Shown piece by piece: positions 9,190 to 18,458 of a stretch of 64,000 nucleotides of DNA (position 1 is its first letter; every line of letters begins with the position of its first letter). A program made the translations under genes and the position numbers. Source of the DNA: Streptomyces scopuliridis RB72 (GTDB taxonomy: Bacteria; Actinomycetota; Actinomycetes; Streptomycetales; Streptomycetaceae); assembly GCF_000718095.1 (NCBI RefSeq), contig NZ_JOEI01000011.1, forward strand, positions 62,001-126,000, read 5' to 3'. Under the pieces are notes generated by a model, which made no database searches, was not told the DNA's origin, and saw only the letters and a list, made by a program, of their open reading frames with translations.

Positions 9190-9928
9190 CGGCACACAGC
9201 TCCAGGTAGTAACGACGCCGCAGCGGGCTGAGCGCCAGGATCTCCGGCTCGCTCCACCCGTAGGCGCTCGCGAGCAGATGGACATCGAGCAGCAAGTCCC
9301 GTGCCCAGGTGTCCAGTTCGGTCCACAGATATGAGGTGATGTCGAGTGCGGCGGGGGTGGCCCCGCCGCACTCGGGGCAGTTGACATTCAGCGTCACATC
9401 GGACGCCGGATCGGCCTCGGCCGCCGTCTCGGCGAGACGCCGCTGTACGTTCGCGGGCAGCAGCCCGGCCAGCCGCTCCGGCGGCACCGTCTCCCCGCCC
9501 CGTACGGCCGAGACCGCGCAGCGCGCCACCAGCAGCCGACGGGCCTCCGCCGCGTCCGGCGCCGAGCCGGCCGCCGCCAGGTCGGCGACGGTGGGCAGCC
9601 GGAACTCCACCACCCAGTCGCCCTCCTCCACCCGCAGCGGCCCGTCCGGAGTCCGCCCCCGGACGCCCAGCAGCGTCGCGTCGAGATCGAACTCCATCGC
9701 CTCTTCGCACGACGCGCACTCGACGCGTACCTGCATGCGCTCGCCGAACAGCGCCCGGCGCAGTGCGAAGAGATCCGCCTCCCGCGTGCCGACCGGCATC
9801 GACAGCAACTCGTCGGTGCCGGCCCCCGGGCGTGCCGCCCGGTGCAGCAGCAGAGACCGTCCCGCTTCCTGCTGCGCCAGCCCGGCTTCCCAGGTGGCGA
9901 GCAGCTCGGCCGGCCCCGTCGGCGTCAT
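9182..9928 (-). CDS. T4-baseplate-like (gp26 type) protein with two CxxC pairs
   Basis: 248 residues starting MTPTGPAELLATWEAG, with GGAGGA upstream of the ATG. Two cysteine pairs, ECASCEE and NCPECGG, could bind one zinc ion. The C-terminus LLLDVHLLASAYGWSEPEILALSPLRRRYYLEL matches the pattern of T4-like baseplate or hub-assembly proteins found in eCIS loci, where a helix ends in SxxRRxxYL. It lies directly after the tube gene and before the proline-rich gene, in the same direction, overlapping the latter by 8 bases. The role is inferred as baseplate assembly; the zinc binding is inferred from spacing only. Confidence 0.8.
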   Translation of the reverse strand: MTPTGPAELLATWEAGLAQQEAGRSLLLHRAARPGAGTDELLSMPVGTREADLFALRRALFGERMQVRVECASCEEAMEFDLDATLLGVRGRTPDGPLRVEEGDWVVEFRLPTVADLAAAGSAPDAAEARRLLVARCAVSAVRGGETVPPERLAGLLPANVQRRLAETAAEADPASDVTLNVNCPECGGATPAALDITSYLWTELDTWARDLLLDVHLLASAYGWSEPEILALSPLRRRYYLELCADA

Positions 9929-9959
9929 CGCTCATTCCTCCGGTGTGCAGGTGGTATCG

Positions 9960-9995
9960 GTAGTGCGGGTAGTGCGGGTAGTGCGGGTAGTGCGG
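9960..9995. repeat. Four perfect tandem copies of a 9-base unit
   Basis: GTAGTGCGG is repeated four times without error, followed by a degraded copy (GTAGGGGGG). The array lies in the 148-base gap between the tube stop and the next start; the rest of the gap (10000-10076) is also made of loosely related GGTGGTGCGG-like steps. This is the only sizeable gap in the eCIS gene run. Confidence 0.9.
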
Positions 9996-10076
9996 GTAGG
10001 GGGGTAGCGCGAGTGGAGCAGGTGCTGCGGGTGGTGCCGGTGATGCGGGTGTATCGGTGGTGCGGCTCCGCGCGGA

Positions 10077-10601
10077 TCAGGCCGGATGGGTGAACGAGGG
10101 CTCGACCGGCTCCTCCACCTCGTAGTCCCGCTCCCAGCCCTCGCATTCGAGCTTGACGCTCTGGATGGCCACGGCGTTCGCGTTGGCGTCCAGCTCGCCG
10201 AGCACCTGGTACTCGCTCACCCAGGCCCGGTAGAGCTTGTGCGAGACGGCGACCTGCCCGGCCTCGTTGAGGACCTGGATGATGATGTCCTTGCGGAAGT
10301 CCCGCAGCGAGACCTCCGAACCGAGCCCGGCCCCGACCTGCCAGACCTTGTTGGCCCAGCGGTCGAACTCCGGGTCGTGGGTGACACCGCGTTCGAGCGT
10401 GACCCCCTCGAACTCGGAGCGGCCCGGCGACTTCCGCGGTGAGCTGGGGTCGCCACCGTGGCGGTGTTTGACCACTTCGGTGGTGCGCTTCAGCGGACTG
10501 ATCTTGCTGATGCCCGCGACCGTTCGACCGTCCCACAGGACCAGGAACTTGAAATTCTTGTAGGGGTCGAAGCGATGGGCGTTGATCTGGAACTCAGCCA
10601 T
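10077..10601 (-). CDS. eCIS inner tube protein (phage tail tube, gp19 family)
   Basis: 174 residues. It starts MAEFQINAHRFDPYKNFKF and contains FLVLWDGRTVAGISKISPLKRTTEVV, typical of T4 gp19/Hcp-like tube subunits in contractile injection systems, with the usual length for the family. AAGGAAACCG precedes the ATG. It begins 28 bases after the sheath stop, the standard sheath-tube order. Subunits stack as hexameric rings to make the rigid channel that is pushed through the target membrane. Streptomyces clusters often encode a second tube protein; if present here it lies left of the window. Confidence 0.95.
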   Translation of the reverse strand: MAEFQINAHRFDPYKNFKFLVLWDGRTVAGISKISPLKRTTEVVKHRHGGDPSSPRKSPGRSEFEGVTLERGVTHDPEFDRWANKVWQVGAGLGSEVSLRDFRKDIIIQVLNEAGQVAVSHKLYRAWVSEYQVLGELDANANAVAIQSVKLECEGWERDYEVEEPVEPSFTHPA

Positions 10602-10629
10602 CGGTTTCCTTCGTGTTCCTTTTCCTCGG

Positions 10630-12480
10630 TTACGACAGGTCGAACTGCCCGGCCACCTGCTGGATCTTCACGATCACGAACTCCGCGGGCTTGACCGGCG
10701 CGATGCCGATCACGACATTGACCACTCCGCGCTCGATATCGGCCTCGGTGGTGGTGTCCTTGTCACACTTGACGAAGTACGCTTCGCGCGGTGTGCCGCC
10801 CTGGAAAGCGCCCTGCCGGAACAGATCGTTGAGATAGGCCGAGGCCTTCAGCCGGATCTGCTGCCACAACTGCTCGGTGTTGGGCTCGAAGACGACCCAC
10901 TGCAGCCCGCGGTAGAGACTCTCCTCGACATGCAGCGCGAGCCGGCGTACCGGCACGTACTTCCACTCGCTGTCGAGCGCGTCCGCGCCCTGCAGCGTAC
11001 GGGCGCCCCAGACCAGCGGTCCGACCACCGGGAAGGTGCGCAGGCAGTTCACACCGAGCGGATTGAGCAGTCCGTTCTCCCGGTCGGTGAGCTTGACGGT
11101 CAGCGACCGCACCCCGGCCAGCCGCGCTTCGGTCCCCGCCGGTGCCTTCCACACACCGCGCTCGCCGTCGGTACGGGCGATGACCCCGGCGATGGCCCCG
11201 GACGGCGGGAAGGAGCGCAGCCGTCCCGTGAGCGGATCCGTCAGCTGGAGGTGCGGGAAGTACAGCGCGGCGTGATCGCTGCGTACGGGTTCGAACGCGC
11301 CGATCCCGGCCCGTGCGGCGTCCACACTGCCCCAGGTGGACGGCGCGTCGACGAGCAGGAAGATCCGCCGCTCGCGGCAGAGTTGCTCGGCCGCGGAGAG
11401 GACGGTGACCATGTCCTCCGTGGACTCGTACGCCGAAAGCTCGGGCAGGACCAGCAGATTGACGTCGTCCACATCGCGCAGCGCCTGCACACCGGTCTTG
11501 CGCGCCTCGCTGCCGATGAGGTCGCGCGGTCCGGGCGGATCGCCGTCCTTGCCGCCCTTGAGCGGGAAGACGGGCGGGTTGACCGACGCCTCAAGGCCCA
11601 GGTCATTGGCGCACTCACCGACGAAGCGCACCACGTCGTCAGGGTCGACGGACCCGGCGACGACCTGGATCCGCCGGCCGAACGCGGTCACCTCGGCGCC
11701 GGCGAAGGTGTGCTTCCCCGGGGCGTCCGGCAATGAGCGCAGCTTGCGTTCCAGCAGGAGGGCCAGCTCCGTGACATTGCCAGGCGCCTCGCCGTCGTGA
11801 TCGGGTTCGTACAGCGTGAACTCACGCTCCACATCGCCGATCTTGACCTTCAACTCGACGTTCAGATTGGGCAGTTCCGCCGAGAAGGGTTTGGAGACGG
11901 TGCCGGAGGGGTCGGGCCTGTCCTCGTCCAGGGCCTTCACACGGACGAGGGAGGAGCCGGCGTTGACGACTGTCTCCACGAACCGTCCGTGGCCGGTATG
12001 CATCGACAGGCCGGTGAACGTCTCGCGGGCGCCGCCGCGCGCGTCGAGGATCCGGAGGTTGAACGTCTTGTCCGGGGTCGGTGTGTCGTGGTCGACGGCG
12101 ACCCGCAGCCCCGAGCCCCAGACGCCGGGCTCCTTGGCACGTACCTCAAGCACCGGGCACTGACTGTGCCCCTCGGTGGATTCGAGTGTGACGCAGGCTT
12201 CTTCGCCGGTGCCGGCCTTGGCCACGCGCACGATCACCGCGACGGAGCCGCCGTTGCCGAAGAACTGGTGGACGGCGTAGCTGACAGCGCTCTGGGAGGT
12301 GAGCCCGCCGAAGCGGCGCTCGAAGTCCGCGAAGCTGGTGATCCGCACGGGTTGATTGAGCGGACCCCGGCGGGTGTGCCCCACGAACGCGGTCACCGAG
12401 GTGGTGACCGAGGCGATGGTACGGGTGCTGCTGGGAAGCTCTTCGATGTAAACGCCGGGATAGCCCATGTGCGTCGGCAT
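10630..12480 (-). CDS. eCIS contractile tail sheath protein
   Basis: 616 residues from ATG 12480 (MPTHMGYPGVYIEELPS). I chose this start because GGAGGGGGA sits just upstream and because YPGVY(I/V)EE is the conserved N-terminus of phage/CIS sheath proteins; the 20-residue upstream extension looks non-coding. Further motifs are VTAFVGHTRRGP and LNQPVRITSFADFERRFGG near the N-terminus. The C-terminus has WVVFEPNTEQLWQQIR and ends EFVIVKIQQVAGQFDLS, the strand-exchange tail of sheaths. The sheath contracts to drive the tube. It is the first gene of the visible particle operon, preceded by a 454-base gene-free stretch that probably holds the promoter. Confidence 0.95.
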   Translation of the reverse strand: MPTHMGYPGVYIEELPSSTRTIASVTTSVTAFVGHTRRGPLNQPVRITSFADFERRFGGLTSQSAVSYAVHQFFGNGGSVAVIVRVAKAGTGEEACVTLESTEGHSQCPVLEVRAKEPGVWGSGLRVAVDHDTPTPDKTFNLRILDARGGARETFTGLSMHTGHGRFVETVVNAGSSLVRVKALDEDRPDPSGTVSKPFSAELPNLNVELKVKIGDVEREFTLYEPDHDGEAPGNVTELALLLERKLRSLPDAPGKHTFAGAEVTAFGRRIQVVAGSVDPDDVVRFVGECANDLGLEASVNPPVFPLKGGKDGDPPGPRDLIGSEARKTGVQALRDVDDVNLLVLPELSAYESTEDMVTVLSAAEQLCRERRIFLLVDAPSTWGSVDAARAGIGAFEPVRSDHAALYFPHLQLTDPLTGRLRSFPPSGAIAGVIARTDGERGVWKAPAGTEARLAGVRSLTVKLTDRENGLLNPLGVNCLRTFPVVGPLVWGARTLQGADALDSEWKYVPVRRLALHVEESLYRGLQWVVFEPNTEQLWQQIRLKASAYLNDLFRQGAFQGGTPREAYFVKCDKDTTTEADIERGVVNVVIGIAPVKPAEFVIVKIQQVAGQFDLS

Positions 12481-12934
12481 TCCCCCTCCATTCCCTTCGC
12501 GCACCAAGAGATGAGGAGGGGAAGTGAAGGGAATGCGCATATGTGCCGAACTCGACTACGCGCTTCCCGTTGTTGTTCCCCCGTCACACACCCCGTGCGA
12601 TATCGGTCTCGCAGGGCCATCCGCATGCGTATGCGAATGGCGCATGCGTATGCGTCAGTGGCTCCTGATGCATGAGTGCCGCTTGCGAGTCTGGATTGTG
12701 CGTCAAGGGATGGTCAAGAGAGTGATTCGGTCATCGGGTGATCATTTGCCGCGATGCCGTTCGGAGGCGATAGGGCGTGGTCAGAGAGGTATCGCCGGAC
12801 GGATATGAAGGTGAATTCACGACCGCTTCACAGGACCACTCGATCCTGTGAAGAGAAACAAGCCGAATCGCAATCCGTCCGGCGCGCCGCCTTGTGTCCT
12901 GTTAGTGCGATATGTGCCACTTGTACGGCTTATG
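12481..12934. promoter_or_regulatory. Gene-free region upstream of the eCIS operon with a 14-base direct repeat
   Basis: No convincing ORF is present. CGCATGCGTATGCG occurs twice, at 12622-12635 and 12641-12654, spaced 19 bases start to start; each copy contains the palindrome CGCATGCG. The stretch is more A/T-rich than its surroundings in places (12700-12860). It must hold the sheath promoter, and the repeats are candidate regulator sites. No -10/-35 pair could be assigned with confidence. Confidence 0.5.
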
Positions 12935-13276
12935 TCAGCGGGTCAGATAGGTGACCGCGCTACAGGCAGCGCTCGCCGCCCCGACGGCCACAACCGCCGT
13001 CGCCACCACGCGCGTTCTGAGCTGCCGGTAGTGCGCGGTGTATTCGCGGCGCAGTTCGGTAGCGCGGTCGGAGATACGTACGAGCATCGCCCGGGAGGCT
13101 GCCGCCCGGTCCGCGGTGTAGACCCGCTCCACGTCCTCGCGCTGGGCCGTGGTCAGCCAGGGCAATTGCGCGGTGAAGCGGGCGGCCTGCCGGCGTACGT
13201 CCTCGATCTCCGCGCTCCAGAGCAGATAGCCCTCGATCTGGTAGAGACCGCGGGCGCTGTCCTTGTCGGGCTCCAC
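12935..13276 (-). CDS. Small conserved membrane-anchored protein next to ctaD
   Basis: 113 residues from GTG 13276, chosen because AAGGAG lies six bases upstream; a longer ATG-type start at 13351 would overlap the end of ctaD. The body is soluble and helical (YLLWSAEIEDVRRQAARFT, LTTAQREDVERVY). It ends in one membrane helix (VVATAVVAVGAASAACSAV), so it is a tail-anchored or C-terminally anchored protein. It lies 58 bases downstream of ctaD on the same strand and may be co-transcribed with it. I do not recognise a characterised family; the neighbourhood suggests a link to the oxidase or the membrane but nothing proves it. Confidence 0.75.
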   Translation of the reverse strand: MEPDKDSARGLYQIEGYLLWSAEIEDVRRQAARFTAQLPWLTTAQREDVERVYTADRAAASRAMLVRISDRATELRREYTAHYRQLRTRVVATAVVAVGAASAACSAVTYLTR

Positions 13277-13334
13277 GCATTTCTCCTTGCTCTCCCCGTA
13301 CGTATTGCTCTCCCCGTACAAGGGACCGGGCCGG

Positions 13335-15065
13335 TCACTTCCGCTGGTCACCCGGTGCCGCGGTCGCGGAGACGCTCGGGTTGTTCAGCGCCTCGTCGAG
13401 CAGCCGGATGGACGGGTAGTGCAGATCGAACGCGGGGGACTCGGAACGGATACGCGGCAGCGTGATGAAGTTGTGCCGCGGCGGGGGACAGGAAGTGGCC
13501 CACTCCAGCGAACGCCCGTACCCCCAGGGGTCGTCGGCCTCGACCGGCTTGCCGTACTTGGCGGTCTTCCAGACGTTGTAGAAGAACGGCAGCATCGAGA
13601 GGCCGAGGACGAACGAGCTGATCGAGGAGATCATGTTCAGCGTGGTGAAACCGTCGGCGGCGAGATAGTCCGCGTAGCGGCGCGGCATGCCCTCGGCGCC
13701 CAGCCAGTGCTGGACGAGGAAGGTGCCGTGGAATCCGACGAAGAGCGTCCAGAAAGTGATCTTCCCGAGCCGCTCGTCCAGCATCTTGCCGGTGAACTTC
13801 GGCCACCAGAAGTGGAATCCGGCGAACATCGCGAACACCACCGTGCCGAACACCACATAGTGGAAGTGGGCCACCACGAAGTAGGAGTCGGACACCTGGA
13901 AGTCCAGTGGCGGCGACGCCAGGATGACGCCGGTCAGACCGCCGAAGAGGAACGTGACCAGGAAGCCGATCGACCAGAGCATCGGCGTTTCGTAGGACAG
14001 CGAGCCGTTCCACATCGTGCCGATCCAGTTGAAGAACTTCACGCCGGTGGGCACCGCGATCAGGAAGGTCATGAACGAGAAGAAGGGCAGCAGCACACCG
14101 CCGGTCACAAACATATGGTGCGCCCAGACCGTGATCGACAGCCCCGCGATCGCGATCGTCGCCGCCACCAGACCGATATAGCCGAAGATCGGCTTGCGGC
14201 TGAAGACCGGCAGGACTTCCGTGACGATGCCGAAGAACGGCAGGGCGATGATGTAGACCTCGGGATGGCCGAAGAACCAGAAGAGGTGCTGCCACAGCAG
14301 CGCTCCGCCATTGGCCGGGTCGAAGACATGCGCACCGAATTTACGGTCCGCCTCCAGCGCGAGCAGCGCGGCGGCCAGAATGGGGAAGGCGAACAGGACC
14401 AGTACGGCGGTCAGCAGCACGTTCCAGGTGAAAATCGGCATCCGGAACATCGTCATGCCGGGCGCGCGCATACAGACGATCGTGGTGATGAAGTTGACCG
14501 AGCCGAGGATCGTACCGAAGCCGGAGAAAACCAGACCCATGATCCACAGATCGCCGCCGACCCCCGGCGAGCGGACCCCGTCCGTCAGCGGTGAGTACGC
14601 GAACCACCCGAAGTCCGCCGCGCCGTTCGGAGTGAGGAAACCGGCTACGACAATGAGCGACCCGAACAGATAGAGCCAGTACGCGAAGATGTTCAGCCGT
14701 GGGAACGCCACATCGGGCGCGCCGATCTGCAGCGGCATGATCCAGTTCGTGAATCCGGCGAAGAGCGGTGTCGCGAACATCAGCAGCATGATCGTGCCGT
14801 GAATCGTGAACGCCTGATTGAACTGCTCGGGCGAGATGATCTGGATTCCGGGACGGGCCAGTTCGGCTCGCATGAAGAGCGCCAGCACCCCGCCCACGAT
14901 GAAGAATCCGAACGACGTCAGGAGATAGAGCGTGCCGATCGTCTTATGATCGGTGGTGGTCAGCCACCCCACGATGACTCTGCCCGGCTCCCTGCGCCGT
15001 ACCGGCAGCTCATTCTCGTAGCTGTCGTCGGCCTCCGCCGATTCTTCCGTGCCCGTCGTGGTCAC
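13335..15065 (-). CDS. ctaD: Cytochrome c oxidase subunit I (aa3 type), orphan copy
   Basis: 576 residues from GTG 15065, which has GGAGGAG upstream; the 72-residue longer reading has no support. Twelve-helix heme-copper oxidase subunit I reducing O2 at the heme a3-CuB site. Visible signatures are the low-spin heme region [11 protein letters not shown], the CuB His-Tyr crosslink motif FFGHPEVYI, the VWAHHMFV His pair, and HFHYVVFG with the heme a and a3 ligands. No subunit II, III, IV or assembly genes lie nearby, so it must work with subunits encoded elsewhere. Streptomycetes usually carry ctaD in a ctaCDFE-qcrCAB locus and may carry a second, isolated copy; this looks like the second. Confidence 0.95.
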   Translation of the reverse strand: MTTTGTEESAEADDSYENELPVRRREPGRVIVGWLTTTDHKTIGTLYLLTSFGFFIVGGVLALFMRAELARPGIQIISPEQFNQAFTIHGTIMLLMFATPLFAGFTNWIMPLQIGAPDVAFPRLNIFAYWLYLFGSLIVVAGFLTPNGAADFGWFAYSPLTDGVRSPGVGGDLWIMGLVFSGFGTILGSVNFITTIVCMRAPGMTMFRMPIFTWNVLLTAVLVLFAFPILAAALLALEADRKFGAHVFDPANGGALLWQHLFWFFGHPEVYIIALPFFGIVTEVLPVFSRKPIFGYIGLVAATIAIAGLSITVWAHHMFVTGGVLLPFFSFMTFLIAVPTGVKFFNWIGTMWNGSLSYETPMLWSIGFLVTFLFGGLTGVILASPPLDFQVSDSYFVVAHFHYVVFGTVVFAMFAGFHFWWPKFTGKMLDERLGKITFWTLFVGFHGTFLVQHWLGAEGMPRRYADYLAADGFTTLNMISSISSFVLGLSMLPFFYNVWKTAKYGKPVEADDPWGYGRSLEWATSCPPPRHNFITLPRIRSESPAFDLHYPSIRLLDEALNNPSVSATAAPGDQRK

Positions 15066-15277
15066 TGCAACGCTCCTCCGGTCAACAGTCGCGTGTGAAC
15101 TCGGCAGCAGCATGGCGTTGCTTTCACCGGGCCGGTGCGACCTTCTCCCTTCCGGCGCGTCGCGAGAATCGTCATCGGAGCCGGAGGAATTCCCCGGAAG
15201 CGTGCTGGCGCTGGGCCGATGGGCGGCCTCGCCACGTATCGGGGCCCGCGCGCCCGGCAATCGTCGCCAGGCGATGT

Positions 15278-16366
15278 TCACCCGATCGTGCGGTCCCCGA
15301 TCGCCGCCCGGGAGAGGAATCCGTCGACGCGTTCGCCGAGCCGGACACCGTCACGTGCCCTCCAATGACGTCGCAGCACCCGGGCGCCCACACAGGTATT
15401 GACGGTCGTGATCCCCGGAAAGGCCCCGAGATCCGTGGTGATGAACCGCGCCAGGTCCTCCTCGTCACGGAAGACGCCGTAGTGGATCACCGACGAGGAG
15501 CCGGCCACCATCGACACATAGCGGGCGGAGGGATGGCTGCCCAGGGTGTCGAAGAGGCCGGGGATCGCCTGGGGCAACACGGTCAGCGACAGCAGGGCGT
15601 TGAGCGGGAACCCGAGCACCGCGGGTTCTATGTCCACCCGGGGCCGGAGCGCGCCGCACTCCAGCAGCGACTGCGCCGTGCGGTAGGCGGTCGAGCGGCT
15701 CACGTCCAGCTCGCGGGCGATGTCGGCGGCCGGGATCCGGCCGTTGGCGGCCATCAGTTCCAGCGTGCGCCGCTCCAGCTCCGACAGCTGACCGGGCGAG
15801 GTGAATCGTTCCCTCGTGATCAGTACGGCGTGCTCGCGCAGCCGGTCCGTCTGCTCGTCGCTCAGCCGGTGGAGCCGCCAGCTCTGGCCCATGGTGTAGG
15901 CGCGCAGAACCAGTTGGGACTCGACGGAGACGATGCCGGGGATACCGGGCAGGCGCCGGGTCAGGAGAGCGAAGATGTCGGTGCCGTGCAGCGGATAGAC
16001 ACTGCAGTAGATATCGGCGCTGCCGGTGGTGAGCAACAGCGTCTGCACCTCGGTCAGTTCCAGAATGCGCCGCGCGACCTCCTCGGAGCGCCCGGGCTCG
16101 CATGTGATCCAGAGCTGACGCGGGTTCTCCGTCGTGATCAGCGACCAGTCCAGCCGGCCGACCACCCGCAGCAACCGCTCCTCGCGCAGCCGGGACAGCC
16201 GCCGGGCGACGGTGCTCGGCGAGGTGTCCAGTACGTCGGCGAGCGCGTTGACGGGGGTGCGGGGCGCGATCTGGAGCGCCGCGACCAGATCGAGATCGAC
16301 GTCATCGAGCAACTGTGCCGCCGGGCGCGCCGATGACCGCCGCGTGGTGACGGTGAGCGAGGGCAT
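15278..16366 (-). CDS. Lrp/AsnC family regulator with two tandem HTH-RAM modules
   Basis: 362 residues, about twice the usual AsnC/Lrp length. Module 1 has an HTH near residues 22-65 ([35 protein letters not shown]) and a RAM-like ligand domain to about 175. Module 2 repeats the plan with [34 protein letters not shown] and a second RAM domain. Such double AsnC proteins are common in actinobacteria. A probable -10 TAGGAT lies six bases before the ATG, suggesting a leaderless transcript. It is divergent from the M20 peptidase gene, whose promoter region it probably controls. Confidence 0.88.
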   Translation of the reverse strand: MPSLTVTTRRSSARPAAQLLDDVDLDLVAALQIAPRTPVNALADVLDTSPSTVARRLSRLREERLLRVVGRLDWSLITTENPRQLWITCEPGRSEEVARRILELTEVQTLLLTTGSADIYCSVYPLHGTDIFALLTRRLPGIPGIVSVESQLVLRAYTMGQSWRLHRLSDEQTDRLREHAVLITRERFTSPGQLSELERRTLELMAANGRIPAADIARELDVSRSTAYRTAQSLLECGALRPRVDIEPAVLGFPLNALLSLTVLPQAIPGLFDTLGSHPSARYVSMVAGSSSVIHYGVFRDEEDLARFITTDLGAFPGITTVNTCVGARVLRRHWRARDGVRLGERVDGFLSRAAIGDRTIG

Positions 16367-16513
16367 GCCCTGATCCTAGTCGCCTCACGGACGAGAGGCT
16401 TCGTGGTCGAAACCGTCATGTGCGGCTTGGATGTTGACACATTCACCCGCACTCACATCTGATGGCGGATCAATACTCCTGCAGACACAGGAGGCGTGGC
16501 AGCGAGGGAGAAC
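16367..16513. promoter_or_regulatory. Divergent promoter region between AsnC regulator and M20 gene
   Basis: A TTGACA hexamer (16434-16439) lies inside the palindrome ATGTTGACACAT (16431-16442). This is flanked by a second inverted pair, GTGCGG at 16420-16425 and CCGCAC at 16447-16452. Nested dyads around a -35 element between divergent genes fit an AsnC operator. No -10 could be fixed with certainty. Confidence 0.45.
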
Positions 16514-17738
16514 ATGTCCGCATCCGAATCCACCCCCGACGGCAACGCCCTGTCCCGTATCGCGTCGTGGTGCCATGACCAGGGCCACCGGGACGGCTAT
16601 CTCGCCGATCTGCGCCGGCTGGTCGAACAGGAGTCGCCCAGCGACGACAAGGCGCTCCTCGACGCCACCGCCGGGCTGCTCCTGGAGCTGCTCTCCGAGC
16701 GGCTGGGCGAGCCGGGCCGTACCGTACGGCACCGCCATCCCGGACCCGGCGATGTCATCGAGGCCGAATACCCCGGCACCGAGGCCGCCACCGGCGCCGC
16801 CCCGCTGGTCACGGTCGTCGGCCATTACGACACCGTGTGGCCGGCCGGTACGATCGCCGACTGGCCGTTCACCGTCATGGACGGCACGGCCTCGGGCCCC
16901 GGGGCGTTCGACATGAAGGCCGGTCTGGCGCAAGGGATGTGGGCCCTGCGCGCCCTCTACGCGCTCGGCCTGCCGCGGCCCACCCGTACGTTTCGTGTTC
17001 AACGGCGACGAGGAGACCGGCAGCGCCGTCTCCCGGCCGTACATCGAACGGGCCACCGAAGGCGCCGCGGCCACGCTGGTGCTCGAACCGGGTGGCGAGT
17101 GGGGCATCAAGGCGGGCCGCAAGGGCGTCGGTATCTTCACCGTCACGGCGAAGGGCATCGAGGCCCATGCCGGACTCGACCCGGCCAAGGGCGCCAGCGC
17201 CATCCACGGACTCGCCGATGTCATCCGCGCCCTCGTCGCCGCCGCCGACCTGGCGCGCGGGACGACCGTCAACGTCGGCCGGATCAGCGGCGGTACGGCC
17301 CGTAACGTCATCGCGGGCGAGGCGAGTGCCCTCATCGACGTCCGTGTCGGTACGGAGGAGGAGACCGCCCGGATGGAACGGGTCCTGGCCGGTCTGGCCG
17401 CCACCGATCCCCGGGTCACCGTCACGGTCGACGGCGGCTGGAACCGTCCGCCGATGCGGCCCGGCCCCGCCGGACGCCGGCTCTTCGCGCTGGCCGATGC
17501 TGTCGCGACCCGCATCCGGGCGCCCCTGGCTGAGCTGTTCGTCGGCGGCGGCAGCGACGCCAACTTCGTCGCCGCGCTCGGCCGCCCGGTCCTGCGCGGC
17601 ATGGGCGCCACCGGCGACGGGGCGCACGCGCGGCACGAACATGTCATCGTCGCCGACCTCCCCGACCGGGTGGCCCTGACCGCCGGCATCCTGCTGGGTC
17701 TCGCCGGGCACAATTCGCCGACAGTGCCGATTCATTGA
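16514..17738 (+). pseudogene. M20 family metallopeptidase with a single-base frameshift
   Basis: From ATG 16514 (GAGGGAG upstream) the first frame encodes residues 1-159 with metal-site motifs VVGHYDTVWPAG and GPGAFDMKAG, up to LPRPTRTF. The homology then continues in the next frame as FNGDEETGSAVSRPYIERA, through the dimerisation domain to the final HARHEHV metal ligand and stop at 17738. The break is at TTT 16991-16993: dropping one T restores ACG TTC GTG TTC AAC. The frameshift falls just before the catalytic Glu (GDEETG), so an uncorrected product would be inactive. The family (carboxypeptidase G2-like) hydrolyses C-terminal amino acid or peptide bonds using two zinc ions. It may be a real recent pseudogene or a sequencing error. 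Confidence 0.85.
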
Positions 17739-17760
17739 CAGTGCCGATTCATTGACAGTG
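17720..17760. repeat. 17-base tandem duplication across the M20 stop codon
   Basis: GACAGTGCCGATTCATT occurs at 17720-17736 and again at 17737-17753, followed by a partial third copy (GACAGTG). The stop codon of the M20 frame lies at the first junction. It looks like slippage during replication. Confidence 0.85.
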
Positions 17761-17787
17761 TCGACAAAAGAGTGATTGGTTACTCAC

Positions 17788-18369
17788 ATGTCACCCTCGG
17801 GAAGACGCCGGTTGTCGACCGCGGACGAGCGTCGCGAGACGGTGCTGCGCACGGCCATGCAGGCCTTCGCGGCTCGTGGGTACTACGGGACGAGCACCAC
17901 CGAGGTCGCCGAGGCCGCCGGAATCTCGCAGGCCTATCTCTACCGGCTCTTCCCGCACAAGGAAGCCCTGTTCATCGCGCTGATCAACCACTGCGCGTGG
18001 CTGATGCGCGAGCGGATGTCACGCTGTCTGGCCTCGGCGGAGAGCACCGATCCGGCCGAGGTGCTCACCACCATGGCGTCGGCCTTCCGCGGACTGGCCG
18101 CGGAGGAACGGGACTTGGTGATGGTGCTGCTCCAGGCCAACGGCGCCGCGAGCGAGCCGGCGATCCGCGCGGCCGTGCGCGACTGCTACGCGAAGCAGGT
18201 GGAGTACGTGCGGGCGGCGTCCCTCGCCTCGGACGAACGGATCCGCGGGTTCTTCGCGGACGGCATGCTCGGGAACGTACTCGCCGCCCTCGACGTGGCG
18301 GCGGTGGACTCCCCGTGGGCCCGCACCCTCTGCGGCCCCGGGCACGGTCACCACTCCCCGCCAGGGTGA
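17788..18369 (+). CDS. TetR family transcriptional regulator
   Basis: 193 residues from ATG 17788; the TTG four codons earlier is less likely. The N-terminal HTH is clear: ETVLRTAMQAFAARGYYGTSTTEVAEAAGIS followed by QAYLYRLFPHKEALF, the classical TetR recognition helix. The C-terminal ligand domain is unassigned; the tail is Gly/His rich. No good ribosome site is visible; an imperfect dyad (TGATTGGTTACTCA) just before the ATG could be an autoregulatory operator. It lies 89 bases upstream of the Old Yellow Enzyme gene on the same strand and probably regulates it. Confidence 0.88.
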   Translation: MSPSGRRRLSTADERRETVLRTAMQAFAARGYYGTSTTEVAEAAGISQAYLYRLFPHKEALFIALINHCAWLMRERMSRCLASAESTDPAEVLTTMASAFRGLAAEERDLVMVLLQANGAASEPAIRAAVRDCYAKQVEYVRAASLASDERIRGFFADGMLGNVLAALDVAAVDSPWARTLCGPGHGHHSPPG

Positions 18370-18458
18370 GCTTCCGGGCAAGGGAATACGCTCCGGACCC
18401 ACCTCGTTGAGCGCGGGGAGTGATTGACCACTCTCCAGCCATCCGAGGGAGACCATCC

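Noticed and set aside
9960..9995. Possible CRISPR-like array
   Set aside because: The unit is only nine bases, without spacers; it is a simple tandem repeat and no cas gene is present.
1..12480. Prophage rather than eCIS
   Set aside because: Sheath and tube are present with DUF4255, AAA+ and DUF4157 genes but no capsid, terminase, portal, integrase or lysis genes are seen in the window.
12524..12808. 94-codon plus-strand frame upstream of the eCIS operon
   Set aside because: No ribosome site, overlap with the sheath 5' end, and Cys/Met/Arg-rich composition unlike real proteins here.
16995..17738. Separate intact gene for the second M20 half
   Set aside because: There is no ribosome site and the sequence continues the first half without gap; it is one gene with a frameshift.
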